Source: Vulcanimicrobiota bacterium (GTDB lineage: Bacteria > Vulcanimicrobiota > JAJTBE01). Taken from it: DNA of 56,884 nucleotides. A program made the position numbers and the translations under genes. Where the stretch lies: NCBI GenBank assembly GCA_021107945.1, contig JAIORV010000023.1, forward strand, positions 1 through 56,884. The letters are read 5' to 3'. The notes beneath the pieces are model-generated. The model did no database searches, was not told the origin of the DNA, and saw only the letters and a program-made list of their open reading frames with translations. Positions 43,007 through 51,958 of the stretch are shown one piece after another (within the stretch, counting starts at the first letter, position 1; the number at the start of each line of letters is the position of its first letter).

Positions 43007-44253
43007 GCAACGTTTCTCCTTTTTTCCATTTGTTGGTGAATAAAATCAGCAAATTGCTCAAAAAGTGCAGGTTGAAAATTTTCTCCACTCATTTTCTTCA
43101 TTATTTTCATTGCATCTTCCAGCGAATGACCCTTCCTATATGGCCTGTCCGTAGTAAGTGCATCGAATATGTCGGCGAGTGAAATTAACTGGGCTCCCAC
43201 AGGAATTTGATTACCCTTTAAACCATAGGGATAACCGGAGCCGTCAAATTTCTCGTGATGATGGAGTATCAAGACAAGCTCATCTTTCAAGAAATCCAGT
43301 GTTTTGAGAAGCTCCATTCCGTATATGGGATGAAATTTGATATGTTCAAACTCCTCATCTGTCAATTTGCCCGGTTTGCTCAATATCCTGTCAGGAATTC
43401 CAATTTTCCCTATATCATGTAAAAGCGCGGCACTTTTTAATATTTTCAACTCTTCCCCGGAAACTCCCAGGTGTTTTGCAAACAACGCGGCATAAGCGGC
43501 GACATGGTCGGAGTGTCCTCTCGTATATTCATCCTTCTGCTCAAGTGCTTTCGCCAGACTCGTTACAATCCTTAGAGACCTCTCCTCCAATTGCTTTATG
43601 AGGTTGATGTTATTTATCAGATAACCAAAAGCGTTGCCAAGGTATCCCAGAACAAGCTTATCGCCGTCAGAGAATGGCTTTTTGCCCGGTTTACGGGCAC
43701 TCCAGAGAATTCCGTTAATTTCGCCCCCCATTTTCATGGACATTATCAGAACTTCACCAATTTTTTCTTTTAGGAGACCAAAACGTTTGAACTGCCGGTC
43801 CCTTTTTGCCAATGCGATAACCTCGGGAAAACAGTCAATATAATGAATCAGGGGATCCGATTTATCAAAAACAAGAGCTTCCTCAGACTTGACATGAATT
43901 CCTTCGGAAGACTCAGTAACAAACAAATTACCGTTCTTGCAAAGGACGGCGGTATAGTCGGCGTGAAGATTTTCCTTCAGGAGTCTCGTTGTTATGGAAC
44001 ACATCTGGGATTTATCCCTGACATCCCCCAGCGAGGCGATCAACTTGCCTATAATCCGCCATTGGCTTGTCAGATTATTGTTTTCGTCTATGAGATCTCT
44101 CATCTTGATCTCATAGTCTTCTCCCAATAAACGAAAATCTTCCGGAGAAAGCCTGAGTTGACGTCTATTGCGACCAAGCTTGTGTCCGGCAAGGAAACCC
44201 AATACCGCAAGTATAAGAGATAATGTTACAAATCCAATAACTATCCATAGCAT
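43003..44253 (-). CDS. HD-GYP domain protein with GAF-like sensor
   Basis: A 416-aa predicted c-di-GMP phosphodiesterase with a single N-terminal transmembrane helix (about 1-23), a GAF-like domain (about 70-210) and an HD-GYP domain (about 225-405): H279-D280 in AALLHDIGKIG and HHEKFDGSGYP at 332-342. The two HD-GYP genes share a 4-base overlap and so are translationally coupled, which suggests they act in one pathway or form heteromers. Upstream is clpX, separated by a 178-bp gap with repeat DNA (44254-44431). Confidence 0.92.
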   Translation of the reverse strand: MLWIVIGFVTLSLILAVLGFLAGHKLGRNRRQLRLSPEDFRLLGEDYEIKMRDLIDENNNLTSQWRIIGKLIASLGDVRDKSQMCSITTRLLKENLHADYTAVLCKNGNLFVTESSEGIHVKSEEALVFDKSDPLIHYIDCFPEVIALAKRDRQFKRFGLLKEKIGEVLIMSMKMGGEINGILWSARKPGKKPFSDGDKLVLGYLGNAFGYLINNINLIKQLEERSLRIVTSLAKALEQKDEYTRGHSDHVAAYAALFAKHLGVSGEELKILKSAALLHDIGKIGIPDRILSKPGKLTDEEFEHIKFHPIYGMELLKTLDFLKDELVLILHHHEKFDGSGYPYGLKGNQIPVGAQLISLADIFDALTTDRPYRKGHSLEDAMKIMKKMSGENFQPALFEQFADFIHQQMEKRRNVA

Positions 44254-44286
44254 TTTGCATCTTCTAACTTAAAAATAAGTGATTTT

Positions 44287-44318
44287 TCAACGCAGAGTTC
44301 GCAGAGATCGCGGAGAAT
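44287..44318. repeat. dispersed repeat A (CGCAGAG family)
   Basis: Text such as TTTTTCACCGCAGAG followed by further CGCAGAG, CACAGAG or CGCGGAG steps. Copies at 99-125, 1771-1792, 3694-3712, 19301-19325, 25161-25184, 44287-44318 and 55474-55504 read in this orientation; copies in the opposite sense (CTCTGCG or CTTTGTGG) occur near 3853-3886, 28190-28215, 31693-31722, 33928-33948, 41156-41182, 48237-48288 and 56358-56382. All are between genes. Function unknown. Confidence 0.8.
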
Positions 44319-44431
44319 TGGTAAGGAAAAATGGCGATTTCTCTGTGTCCTCTGATTGTACTTGAGGGGGGATGCGAGAAACGGGAGGCGGGAATTCCTT
44401 CCCCGCTTCTCATTTCCCATTTCCTATTCAA

Positions 44432-45697
44432 TCACGATGCCTTTTCTTCCACGTCAGATTCAAATATCAAAGTAGGCCTTTTCTTCTCCGTAATTACCTC
44501 GGCTGTTACTACACATTTCCTGACATTATCCAGAGAAGGAACCTCAAACATTATATCCAGCATCACTTCTTCAATTATACTTCTAAGTGCTCTTGCTCCC
44601 GTTTTTCTTTTGCAGGCTTCCTTTGAAATTGCATCTACAGCTTCCGGAGTTATCAATAACTCGACGCCATCAATCGCCATAATTCGCTGATACTGCTTAA
44701 CCAGGGCGTTCTTAGGCTCGACAAGGATCCTCTTCAGGACTTCTTCGTCAAGCTCATCGAGAGTAACAACGATGGGGACTCTTCCGATGAATTCAGGGAT
44801 CAAACCATATTTCAAAAGGTCCTCCGGCATAATCTGACTAAGAATTTTCCCAACGTTTTCTTTCTTCCTGCTTGAAATATTTGCACGGAAACCCATGGAT
44901 TGATCCTTTACCCGCTGTTCAATTATTTCGTTCAATCCCTCGAAGGCTCCACCGCATATGAAAAGTATATTTGTGGTGTCCAGAGTGATAAAATCCTGGT
45001 GTGGATGTTTTCTTCCACCGGAAGGAGGGACGTTTGCAACGGTTCCCTCAATTATTTTTAAAAGAGCCTGCTGAACTCCCTCGCCTGATACATCCCTTGT
45101 AATTGAGGGATTGTCGGACTTCCTGGCAATCTTATCGATTTCATCAATATAGATTATGCCCTTCTCGGCTCCCTTTAAATCGTAATTGGCGGCCTGGATA
45201 ATTTTTAAGAGAATATTCTCCACATCCTCACCCACATAACCGGCTTCCGTCAGTGCCGTGGCATCCGCCAGAGCGAGAGGTACCTTCAGTATCCTTGCAA
45301 GGGTCTGCGCAAGGTATGTTTTGCCGCAACCCGTGGGTCCTATAAGAAGAATATTACTTTTCATAAGCTCCACATCATCTTCCGTTGCTTTCTTGTCTTG
45401 AGTGGAAATTCTCTTGTAATGATTATAAACTGCAACCGAGAGGGATTTTTTAGCCCTATTCTGACCGATAACATATTGGTCAAGAATTTCATTGATTTCC
45501 TTCGGTTTAAGGAGACTTTTAAGTTTCGCGGGTTCGTCGGTTGTGCGGGAAAGCTCTTCTTCAATTATTTCGTCGCACAACTGAACACATTCATCGCATA
45601 TATAGACCCCGGGACCGGCAATAAGTTTTTTTACCTGCTCCTGGGCTTTTCCACAAAAAGAGCATTTCAAAGCTCTTGTATCACTTATACCAAACAT
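44432..45697 (-). CDS. clpX: ATP-dependent Clp protease ATPase ClpX
   Basis: A 421-aa AAA+ unfoldase of the ClpXP protease. The N-terminal zinc-binding domain has C12, C15, C34 and C37; Walker A is GPTGCGKT (120-127); Walker B is in [10 protein letters not shown] (about 182-191); the sensor and C-terminal lid are normal, ending in an acidic tail. Length and order match ClpX in other bacteria. It lies 91 bp downstream of clpP in the order tig-clpP-clpX, as in many bacteria. Confidence 0.97.
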   Translation of the reverse strand: MFGISDTRALKCSFCGKAQEQVKKLIAGPGVYICDECVQLCDEIIEEELSRTTDEPAKLKSLLKPKEINEILDQYVIGQNRAKKSLSVAVYNHYKRISTQDKKATEDDVELMKSNILLIGPTGCGKTYLAQTLARILKVPLALADATALTEAGYVGEDVENILLKIIQAANYDLKGAEKGIIYIDEIDKIARKSDNPSITRDVSGEGVQQALLKIIEGTVANVPPSGGRKHPHQDFITLDTTNILFICGGAFEGLNEIIEQRVKDQSMGFRANISSRKKENVGKILSQIMPEDLLKYGLIPEFIGRVPIVVTLDELDEEVLKRILVEPKNALVKQYQRIMAIDGVELLITPEAVDAISKEACKRKTGARALRSIIEEVMLDIMFEVPSLDNVRKCVVTAEVITEKKRPTLIFESDVEEKAS

Positions 45698-45788
45698 GAC
45701 TACCTCCGAATAACCACCAATTAGCCGGAGACAAAAATTCCTCCGGCTTCAGGCGGAAAATATTAAAAATTAATTCAAAATAACTAAA

Positions 45789-46418
45789 TCATCTCATGTC
45801 TTTAGTTATTATCTTATCAACTAAACCATAATCCCTGGCTTCCTCTGCACTCATATAATAATCGCGGTCAGTATCTCTTTCAACTTTTTCAAGTGGCTGA
45901 CCCGTATGCTTGGAGATTATCTTGTTGAGAACCTTTCTTGTTTTCACTATTTCCTTTGCCTGGATATCAATATCCGTCGCCTGTCCGCCGATTCCCCTGA
46001 TCCACGGCTGATGGATAAGTATGCGGGAATAGGGCAAAGTAAATCTTTTTCCGGCGGCGCCTCCACAAAGAAGAAGAGCGCCTGCGCTGGCGGCTATTCC
46101 CATGCATATAGTGGAAACGTCGGATTTTATCAACTGCATACAGTCATATATTGCCAGGGCGGCCGTTGTGGACCCTCCCGGGCTGTTTATATAGAGATCG
46201 ATGTCCTTATCCGGATCTTCCTGCTCAAGGTATAATAGCTGGGCGATTACCAGGTTCGCAATTGTATCGTCGATGGTGTCACCCAGGAATACTATACGAT
46301 TCTTTAAAAGACGGGAATAAATGTCATAAGCACGTTCACCCCGCGCCGTCGTCTCTACAACCATCGGTACAAGAGCGGCTCTTGTCTCATTTCTCATATG
46401 CTCTAATCCTTTCATCAA
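45789..46418 (-). CDS. clpP: ATP-dependent Clp protease proteolytic subunit ClpP
   Basis: A 209-aa serine protease subunit. The catalytic Ser is S111 in [11 protein letters not shown], His is H136 in LIHQPW and the Asp is in the RDTDRD segment (182-186). LVPMVVE at 16-22 is the processing region. The open frame starts at 46418; the ATG at 46397 (MRNETRA) is also good because AAAGGA precedes it inside the longer form. Length fits ClpP with a short propeptide. Position between tig and clpX supports the call. Confidence 0.97.
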   Translation of the reverse strand: MMKGLEHMRNETRAALVPMVVETTARGERAYDIYSRLLKNRIVFLGDTIDDTIANLVIAQLLYLEQEDPDKDIDLYINSPGGSTTAALAIYDCMQLIKSDVSTICMGIAASAGALLLCGGAAGKRFTLPYSRILIHQPWIRGIGGQATDIDIQAKEIVKTRKVLNKIISKHTGQPLEKVERDTDRDYYMSAEEARDYGLVDKIITKDMR

Positions 46419-46569
46419 ATTCTTGACGGGGACAGTTACATATCATCCCCGTTCAACAATTATAAGTCTGTTTGATAATATATTTTACTTAATACTTATT
46501 CAGATTCGCTTTACTGTCGAGGGATTCAATTCAGCTCCGGGGTTCCTCCTCTTTCTCCCCGGTCACCGG

Positions 46570-47985
46570 TTATTCCGTTTCCGGTTTATCTTCGACAGCC
46601 TTTTCTCCGGTTACTTCCGTTTCACCTGTTTCGATTTCTTTTCCAGGCTCCTCTTCATTTACCAATTCTATGGTTTCTTCTGTTATATTAGCATGTTCAA
46701 GGAGAAAATCATAGACCTTTCTATTTCGAATTGAATATTCAAAACCGCTAATTTGATTTTCTTTTTCCAATGCTTTTCGAATAACCTGGACATCCTGATT
46801 GAGTCTTTTTGCCATCTCTTCGATTTCTTTATCGATTTCCTCATCAGTCGCCTTAATGTCCTCGAGCATTGCCACCTTGTCCAATATAAGTTCAGCTTTT
46901 GCCATTTCTACACCCTTGGGATAGAACTGCCGCTTCACTTCCTTTTCGGTTGTGCCCTGACCTTCGAAGTAATCTTTCAGGTTTGTCTTCATCATTTTTA
47001 AGTTATATTCCAGGTTATTCATGAAAATTTGCAGGTTATGCTCCACAAGTGATGGTGGTACCAGAACCCCTTCCATCTTTTCAATTAGCTTGTTTATAAC
47101 CTGATCCTGTAACTGCTGTTTTTCCTGTTGTTCAATGCCGTCCGCAATGTTTTTTCGCATATCTTCTTTCATTTCGTCAAATGTCTGAAAATCTCCAATT
47201 GATTGGGCGAAATCATCGTTATAATCCGGAAGCTTCTTTTTCATTATATCGTGAAGCTTGAATTTGAAGTGAGTTTCTTTGCCTGCAAGTGCCGGGTTGG
47301 CGTAGTCATCGGGGAAGGTAATGTCAGCTTCCCATTCATCGCCGGGTTTGTGACCGATAAGATGCTCTATAAATCCGGGGATAAAACTATCGTCTGAAAC
47401 TGTCATATAATAATTTTGTGCTCCCCCGTTTTCCACAGGCTCTCCATCCTGGAAGCTTTCAAAATCGACAACTGCCACATCTCCCTTTTTCAGGGGACGA
47501 TCCTCCTCAACCGGAATCATTTCCCCGGCCTGTTGCCTGAGTGCTTCAATTTTTTTATCCACAATCTCTTCTGCATCAACTTTAGAAGGCTTCTTTGTCA
47601 ATTCAAGTCCCTTATAGTCAGTAAGCTCAAATTCAGGCTTTACCTCTACGGTGATTTCAAACTTAATGGGCTCTCCCCTATTAAATTCAATCTCCATATA
47701 GTTAGAAACTGCAGGTACTGCGAGAGGAATGATTTTCTCCATTTCAAGAGCTTCCGAGGCGGCCTTGGGGATTAACTTTTCCAAAAGGTCATTCTTTATT
47801 GTATCTTCCCCAACTTTTCTCAGAACGACTGCGGAAGGGGCTTTACCTCTTCTAAATCCGGGGACCTGGATTTCTCTTGATACATCATTGATGATTTTCT
47901 TTAATATAGGCTCATACTTTGCGGGTTCGACTTCTATCTTGAGAAGTTTCTCGACAGATGACTTCAAACTGGTTTCTACTTTCAT
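46570..47985 (-). CDS. tig: trigger factor
   Basis: A 471-aa ribosome-associated chaperone and peptidyl-prolyl isomerase. The ribosome-binding signature GFRRGKAP is at residues 43-50; an FKBP-like domain follows (about 160-245, with GDVAVVDFESF and FIPGFIEHLIGHKPGDEW); the last 180 residues are the helical arms. The C-terminus carries an acidic Glu/Thr-rich tail longer than usual (VNEEEPGKEIETGETE). The GGAG ribosome site is close to the ATG. It heads the tig-clpP-clpX operon. Confidence 0.96.
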   Translation of the reverse strand: MKVETSLKSSVEKLLKIEVEPAKYEPILKKIINDVSREIQVPGFRRGKAPSAVVLRKVGEDTIKNDLLEKLIPKAASEALEMEKIIPLAVPAVSNYMEIEFNRGEPIKFEITVEVKPEFELTDYKGLELTKKPSKVDAEEIVDKKIEALRQQAGEMIPVEEDRPLKKGDVAVVDFESFQDGEPVENGGAQNYYMTVSDDSFIPGFIEHLIGHKPGDEWEADITFPDDYANPALAGKETHFKFKLHDIMKKKLPDYNDDFAQSIGDFQTFDEMKEDMRKNIADGIEQQEKQQLQDQVINKLIEKMEGVLVPPSLVEHNLQIFMNNLEYNLKMMKTNLKDYFEGQGTTEKEVKRQFYPKGVEMAKAELILDKVAMLEDIKATDEEIDKEIEEMAKRLNQDVQVIRKALEKENQISGFEYSIRNRKVYDFLLEHANITEETIELVNEEEPGKEIETGETEVTGEKAVEDKPETE

Positions 47986-48340
47986 TCTTTTGCTCCTTTA
48001 TTATCAAGTATATTAGATTCTTTGTGAAAAATATTTCACTATTAAAATCAATAAATATTCCCGGTGTTTTCTACAGAACATGTGGGAATCCTTCATGTAA
48101 CAAGGCAGTGTAATTATTCGGAGGATTGATTAACAATTTGGAGAAATCTCTTATTGGCTTGTTTCGATAAGTAATGTCATTTTTTTGGGAGTTTTGGTAT
48201 AACCGCAAATCTGCAAAGAACAATTTTATTAGCCTCTGTGGTCTTTGTGGTCTTTGTGGTCTTTGTGGTCTTTGTGGTCTTTGCGGTTTAAAAAAATGTC
48301 ATAAACAACTAAAATCAGCCTAAATAATAAGGAGGTTATC
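47986..48340. other. 355-bp gap with tandem 9-bp repeat
   Basis: Between the divergent tig and acetyltransferase genes. AT-rich, with the tandem repeat described at 48241-48285. A TTCACA-N17-GATAAT match on the minus strand near the tig start lies too close to the ribosome site to be convincing. No gene seen. Confidence 0.6.
48241..48285. repeat. 9-bp tandem repeat, five units
   Basis: Four exact GTCTTTGTG units and a fifth GTCTTTGCG. The unit is itself part of dispersed repeat A in its CTTTGTGG form, so this is a slippage-type expansion of that repeat. Confidence 0.92.
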
Positions 48341-48826
48341 TTGAACATTAAAATAAGGAAGGGAAGACTCAAGGATATACCTTTTGTAAGAAAATTAGCT
48401 GTGAAATCCGTGATATACGGTATCCCAGGTACAAGGAGAATTTCACCGGCAATGGTGCAGAAATTTACCTGGCATTCGTTGGCGGATCTTGAATTTACAA
48501 TTTATTCTCCTGATTTCGCCTTGATAATTGCAGAAGATCTGGATATAGGAAAACCGATCGGCTATCTCATGCTGGATCTCAACCAGGTGGAAAAATCTAC
48601 CGGTGAACCTCAAAGTCTTATACATGACCTTGCAGTAGAGAAGGAATACTGGGGTAAGTTTGTCGTTGATCGCCTTATGTCAAGGGCAGAGGAGATTACA
48701 AGCGAAAAAGGCTTGATTTACATCGTTGGTGAAATTTCCGCAAGTAATAGAAGACCCCTGATTTATGCAACAAGAAGATTGAAATACAAGATAGAGAGGC
48801 ATCAGATAATCAAGGTTCTGGATTAA
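48341..48826 (+). CDS. GNAT-family N-acetyltransferase
   Basis: A 161-aa acetyltransferase starting from TTG with AGGAGG 5 bases upstream. The GNAT core is readable: IRKGRLKDIPFVRKL at the start, the strand pair ending GYLMLDLNQV, LAVEKEYWGKFVVDRLM in place of the usual acetyl-CoA loop, then the AEEITSEKGLIYIVGEI strand. The acetyl-CoA binding loop is degenerate (no clear Q/RxxGxG/A), so a non-acetyl acyl donor or an altered activity is possible. No adjacent partner gene. Confidence 0.8.
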   Translation: MNIKIRKGRLKDIPFVRKLAVKSVIYGIPGTRRISPAMVQKFTWHSLADLEFTIYSPDFALIIAEDLDIGKPIGYLMLDLNQVEKSTGEPQSLIHDLAVEKEYWGKFVVDRLMSRAEEITSEKGLIYIVGEISASNRRPLIYATRRLKYKIERHQIIKVLD

Positions 48827-48827
48827 T

Positions 48828-49307
48828 TTATTGACCCTTTTTCTTTTTTCGCCTCACTCTTTTTCTTTTAATTGTCCTTTTCATTTTCTTTTCATCAGAT
48901 CCCCTGACAGCGCAAGCCGTGCAATAACCTAAATCGGGAAATACTTTCTGACCACATTTTCTACAATATTTGATTCCCTGTTTCTTTGATTTCATAAACC
49001 TCGGAATGGGTTCATTGTCATCTCCCAATAAATCAACAGATTTATCCGAATCATGCCCATCTGGGAATATGAGCCTGTCGATCTCGCTCTCGAATTTCTC
49101 CTTCTCCATCTCTTCCCCGGTATTGCAAACACAACATATTCTTATATATCGTTTCTTGGTGCAAAAAACTTTGACAAACATCACCCTGGCGTGAAAGGAT
49201 ACCTCTTCGTATCGATGCTTGGTTTTCTTCTTACATACCTTGCAATACCTGATTTCCTCCGCCATAACATCCCGTTCCGGAGGTTGGACGACATATATGG
49301 GAAACAT
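48828..49307 (-). CDS. double zinc-ribbon protein with basic tail
   Basis: A 159-aa hypothetical protein. The first ribbon has C22 and C25 with CCVC around 58-61, the second has CRKC and CTAC (about 114-132) and the last 25 residues are nearly all Lys/Arg (RTIKRKRVRRKKKKGQ), suggesting nucleic acid or ribosome binding. GGGGTG lies 8 bases before the ATG at 49307; an internal ATG at 49265 is also possible. The stop lies 1 bp beyond the stop of the convergent acetyltransferase. No enzymatic domain seen. Confidence 0.7.
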   Translation of the reverse strand: MFPIYVVQPPERDVMAEEIRYCKVCKKKTKHRYEEVSFHARVMFVKVFCTKKRYIRICCVCNTGEEMEKEKFESEIDRLIFPDGHDSDKSVDLLGDDNEPIPRFMKSKKQGIKYCRKCGQKVFPDLGYCTACAVRGSDEKKMKRTIKRKRVRRKKKKGQ

Positions 49308-49334
49308 AATATTTCACCCCGATTCTTATTGTAA

Positions 49335-49380
49335 GTTATTTACTTCTTTGCTATTTACCTCTTTGCTATTTACTTCTTCA
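49335..49380. repeat. 15-bp tandem repeat, about three units
   Basis: Unit CTATTTACTTCTTTG repeated about three times with small variations, in the 230-bp gap upstream of the zinc-ribbon gene. The same gap holds repeat B (49483-49509) and GGGAAGTGGGAAACGGG text. Confidence 0.75.
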
Positions 49381-49535
49381 CTGAGCATTAATATCCCTAT
49401 CATATAAATGGGAAGTGGGAAACGGGAAGTGGGAAAAGAGGAATGGAGGTGAGAAATGGGATTCTGCCTCCGTTCTCCATTTATCGGGACGAGGACGTCC
49501 CTCCTACAGTTCCAGCCTCTGTCCTCCGTTATCCG

Positions 49536-51635
49536 TTATTTCTTCTTCCTGCCCGGTACCGTATTACTTTTGGCGTCAAGTTTAGTCAGGTATTCCACAA
49601 CATTGTCATGGCCATTTTCAACAGCCAAATCAAGGGGAGTCTTCCCCAGGTTGTTTTTCGCATTAATATCTGCCCCGGCTTTGACGAGCATTTTAACAAT
49701 CTGCATATGTCCCTGCTCCGCCGCTCCGTGAAGCGGTGTCCAACCGGCTCTCGACTTTGCTTTAATATTCGCACCACGCTTGATAAGTACTTCTGCGGTT
49801 TTCACATATCCCTTTGTGGAAGCCCTCATCAAAGGAGTCCATAATGAGTTGCCTGCAGGCACATCAAGTTTAGCTCCTTTTTGAGCCAACATGTCAACTA
49901 ATTGAGAATACCCTTCTGTAGCGGCGAGATAAGTTGGAGTCATCCCCGTTCTGCTTTCTGCATTTATATCAGCTCCATTTTTAAGAAAAAGTTTCGCCAT
50001 CTCGATATTTCCACTGAAACAAGCAGTATGAAGAGGATTCCATTCACTTTCGTTTCTCTTTTTTACAATATTTGGATTCTTATTCAACAACTTGCCAACC
50101 GCCTTAATATCTCCCTTTTCGACTAATTGAAATATTGGGCCTCCGATACTTGCGTCCTTTGTCAAGTGCACCTTGCCCTTCTTTTCTATATATTCCTCAA
50201 TTGAAGGTGTCTGGAGGAAATCAGAGTATCCAATCGATTCCCGGAATTTTTGCTTTTCTATATAGTATTCATACAAAACATCGAAACCGGACAACTGATT
50301 CTTATATAACTCATCGTACGCATCAATTAATGTTACTACGGAAACCTTGCCCTCCTCATATTTTTTCTTGGATTCTTTAAAATACTCGTATGCCTCTTCA
50401 GCCTGAACAAGCTTGAGGTGTACTTGCTCCATTAACGCAATTTGCTTGAAAAAAAGACCTCTTATACGGGCTTTAAGACGCCTTACAAATATGTCTTTTT
50501 TCAGTTTTTCAATTTCCAACTGCTTCTTTTTGTATGTGATCTCTTTCCAGTTTCCTGTATTAAATACATCGAAGCTTATGGTGATGCCGACCTTAAATTC
50601 TGGAATATCATCTCCATCACAGGAATGAGACGGAGTAAAGTCAATTTTCGGCATGTTGTAAGACATCTCTTTCTTCAGGTCACTTCGGGAGGCTATAATC
50701 TGATAATCATGCATATTTACTTCGGGATTCATTCTCAAGGCATATTTCATAACCATTTTTATAAAGTTGTTAGATGAGTAAATCTTACTATCCCGGAGAT
50801 AGTCCTCATAGTCGGCGTCAAATTCCTCGCTTCCAAACGGAACAATCTCAATCTTTATAGAGGATTCGAGCTGAAGAAGAAGGCTTAATTCCAACTTATT
50901 GTCAACAAGTTCATTTTCATGGGTAACTGCATTCTGTTGATAATTCTTAAGCAGGACTTTCCACCTGTAGTTGGCAGATTTCTTTTTCTTGCCGTCTTCC
51001 ATCTCCGGTCCTAATAAGTCCAACTGTTTATTTACTTCTTTTATAAATTTGTTATCGATTTCCAATTCTCTTTGAACTTTCAGAATATTCATATATGCTG
51101 TTACAACCTGTGTCTCAAGGGACATTGCATTGTCAACAACCTGGAAGATACTTGCCATTTTTCTCGCTTTGTTTGCCCTTAAATTGTGGGATAACTCCCC
51201 AAAATAATAAAGGGGTTGTTTTAAGTTGAATTTATGGGTGTTGTACGCGATAGCTTTTTTGTATGTGTCATTTCTATCGTTTTGAATTGATGTTGATACA
51301 GATATAACAGGATAATATTTCTTCCTTGCTTTTGCAACATTGATTGTTGCAAGGTCTCTCTTTAAGAGGTACATCTTATGCTCAAGGTTGTTCCTCAGTG
51401 CTACTTCAACACTCTTCGACAAACCAATCCTAAGCTTCTTCTTTTTGGAAATATCTTTATTATTCTTTTGTAATTCCAACTCTTTCTTGTTCCATTGCCT
51501 CAGGGGGCTTTTTTCTTTCAACAAAGTATCGGCTTTCTTTACATCCTTTTTATTAGCGATCTCCCCGGCAAATATAGGGATCGAATTGATCAAGAACAAG
51601 AAAACAAACAAAATTAAGTATTTATACTTCATCAA
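49536..51635 (-). CDS. TolC-like outer membrane efflux protein fused to ankyrin repeats
   Basis: A 699-aa protein with a Sec signal (LILFVFLFLINSIPIFAG), a TolC/OEP-type region (about residues 70-475) containing the characteristic helical repeats (SVEVALRNNLEHKMYL, then KKKYEEGKVSVVTLIDAYDEL), and a C-terminal block of five or six ankyrin repeats (about 505-690, such as GWTPLHGAAEQGHMQIVKML). TolC proteins form trimeric barrels that exit through the outer membrane, with helices in the periplasm; the C-terminus of TolC is periplasmic, so the ankyrins would face the periplasm. I know of no standard family with this fusion. No inner membrane pump is adjacent. Start is ATG-ATG at 51635. Confidence 0.85.
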   Translation of the reverse strand: MMKYKYLILFVFLFLINSIPIFAGEIANKKDVKKADTLLKEKSPLRQWNKKELELQKNNKDISKKKKLRIGLSKSVEVALRNNLEHKMYLLKRDLATINVAKARKKYYPVISVSTSIQNDRNDTYKKAIAYNTHKFNLKQPLYYFGELSHNLRANKARKMASIFQVVDNAMSLETQVVTAYMNILKVQRELEIDNKFIKEVNKQLDLLGPEMEDGKKKKSANYRWKVLLKNYQQNAVTHENELVDNKLELSLLLQLESSIKIEIVPFGSEEFDADYEDYLRDSKIYSSNNFIKMVMKYALRMNPEVNMHDYQIIASRSDLKKEMSYNMPKIDFTPSHSCDGDDIPEFKVGITISFDVFNTGNWKEITYKKKQLEIEKLKKDIFVRRLKARIRGLFFKQIALMEQVHLKLVQAEEAYEYFKESKKKYEEGKVSVVTLIDAYDELYKNQLSGFDVLYEYYIEKQKFRESIGYSDFLQTPSIEEYIEKKGKVHLTKDASIGGPIFQLVEKGDIKAVGKLLNKNPNIVKKRNESEWNPLHTACFSGNIEMAKLFLKNGADINAESRTGMTPTYLAATEGYSQLVDMLAQKGAKLDVPAGNSLWTPLMRASTKGYVKTAEVLIKRGANIKAKSRAGWTPLHGAAEQGHMQIVKMLVKAGADINAKNNLGKTPLDLAVENGHDNVVEYLTKLDAKSNTVPGRKKK

Positions 51636-51958
51636 GAAATCACTCCGATACTGAAATTATACAAATTGATAATATAATATTTTTAATAACCACCAAATAT
51701 TCCTACTTTTTTCTGGTTTAATCTTTAATTTTTTTTGAACTTGGCCTTCTTGTGATTTTGTCCTGCCCCCGCTGATAATGATATTAGATGATGTCAGAAT
51801 AAATTGATAAATTCACGAGAGTATGAAATTAACAAATCATAATAATCTTTTAACAATCTGTTAACAAATGTAACAAAACGTTTATTGACACATTCTAAAC
51901 CTATCGTTACAATTAATATTAAGGAATACATTTGTGGGTGAGATGAGGAGGAACAAAA
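51636..51958. other. divergent regulatory gap
   Basis: 323 AT-rich bp between the TolC-ankyrin gene and the 72-aa gene. The plus-strand phased promoter is described separately (51829-51913). A possible minus-strand promoter for the TolC-ankyrin gene is TTGGTG-N16-TATTAT, roughly 51672-51699, but it is weak. Confidence 0.6.
51829..51913 (+). promoter_or_regulatory. consensus sigma70 promoter with phased TTAAC boxes
   Basis: TTAAC boxes start at 51829, 51850 and 51861 with a GTAAC box at 51870 (steps 21, 11 and 9). Then TTGACA (51885-51890), exactly 17 bp, and TACAAT (51908-51913). The -35 is a perfect consensus. Box distances to the -35 (56, 35, 24, 15) are in phase with the sets at 12976-13072 and 38594-38688. 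Confidence 0.75.

Noticed and set aside
48230-48290. CRISPR-like array
   Set aside because: Direct 9-bp units without spacers; a microsatellite. No other spaced repeats of 23-40 bp were found anywhere in the window.
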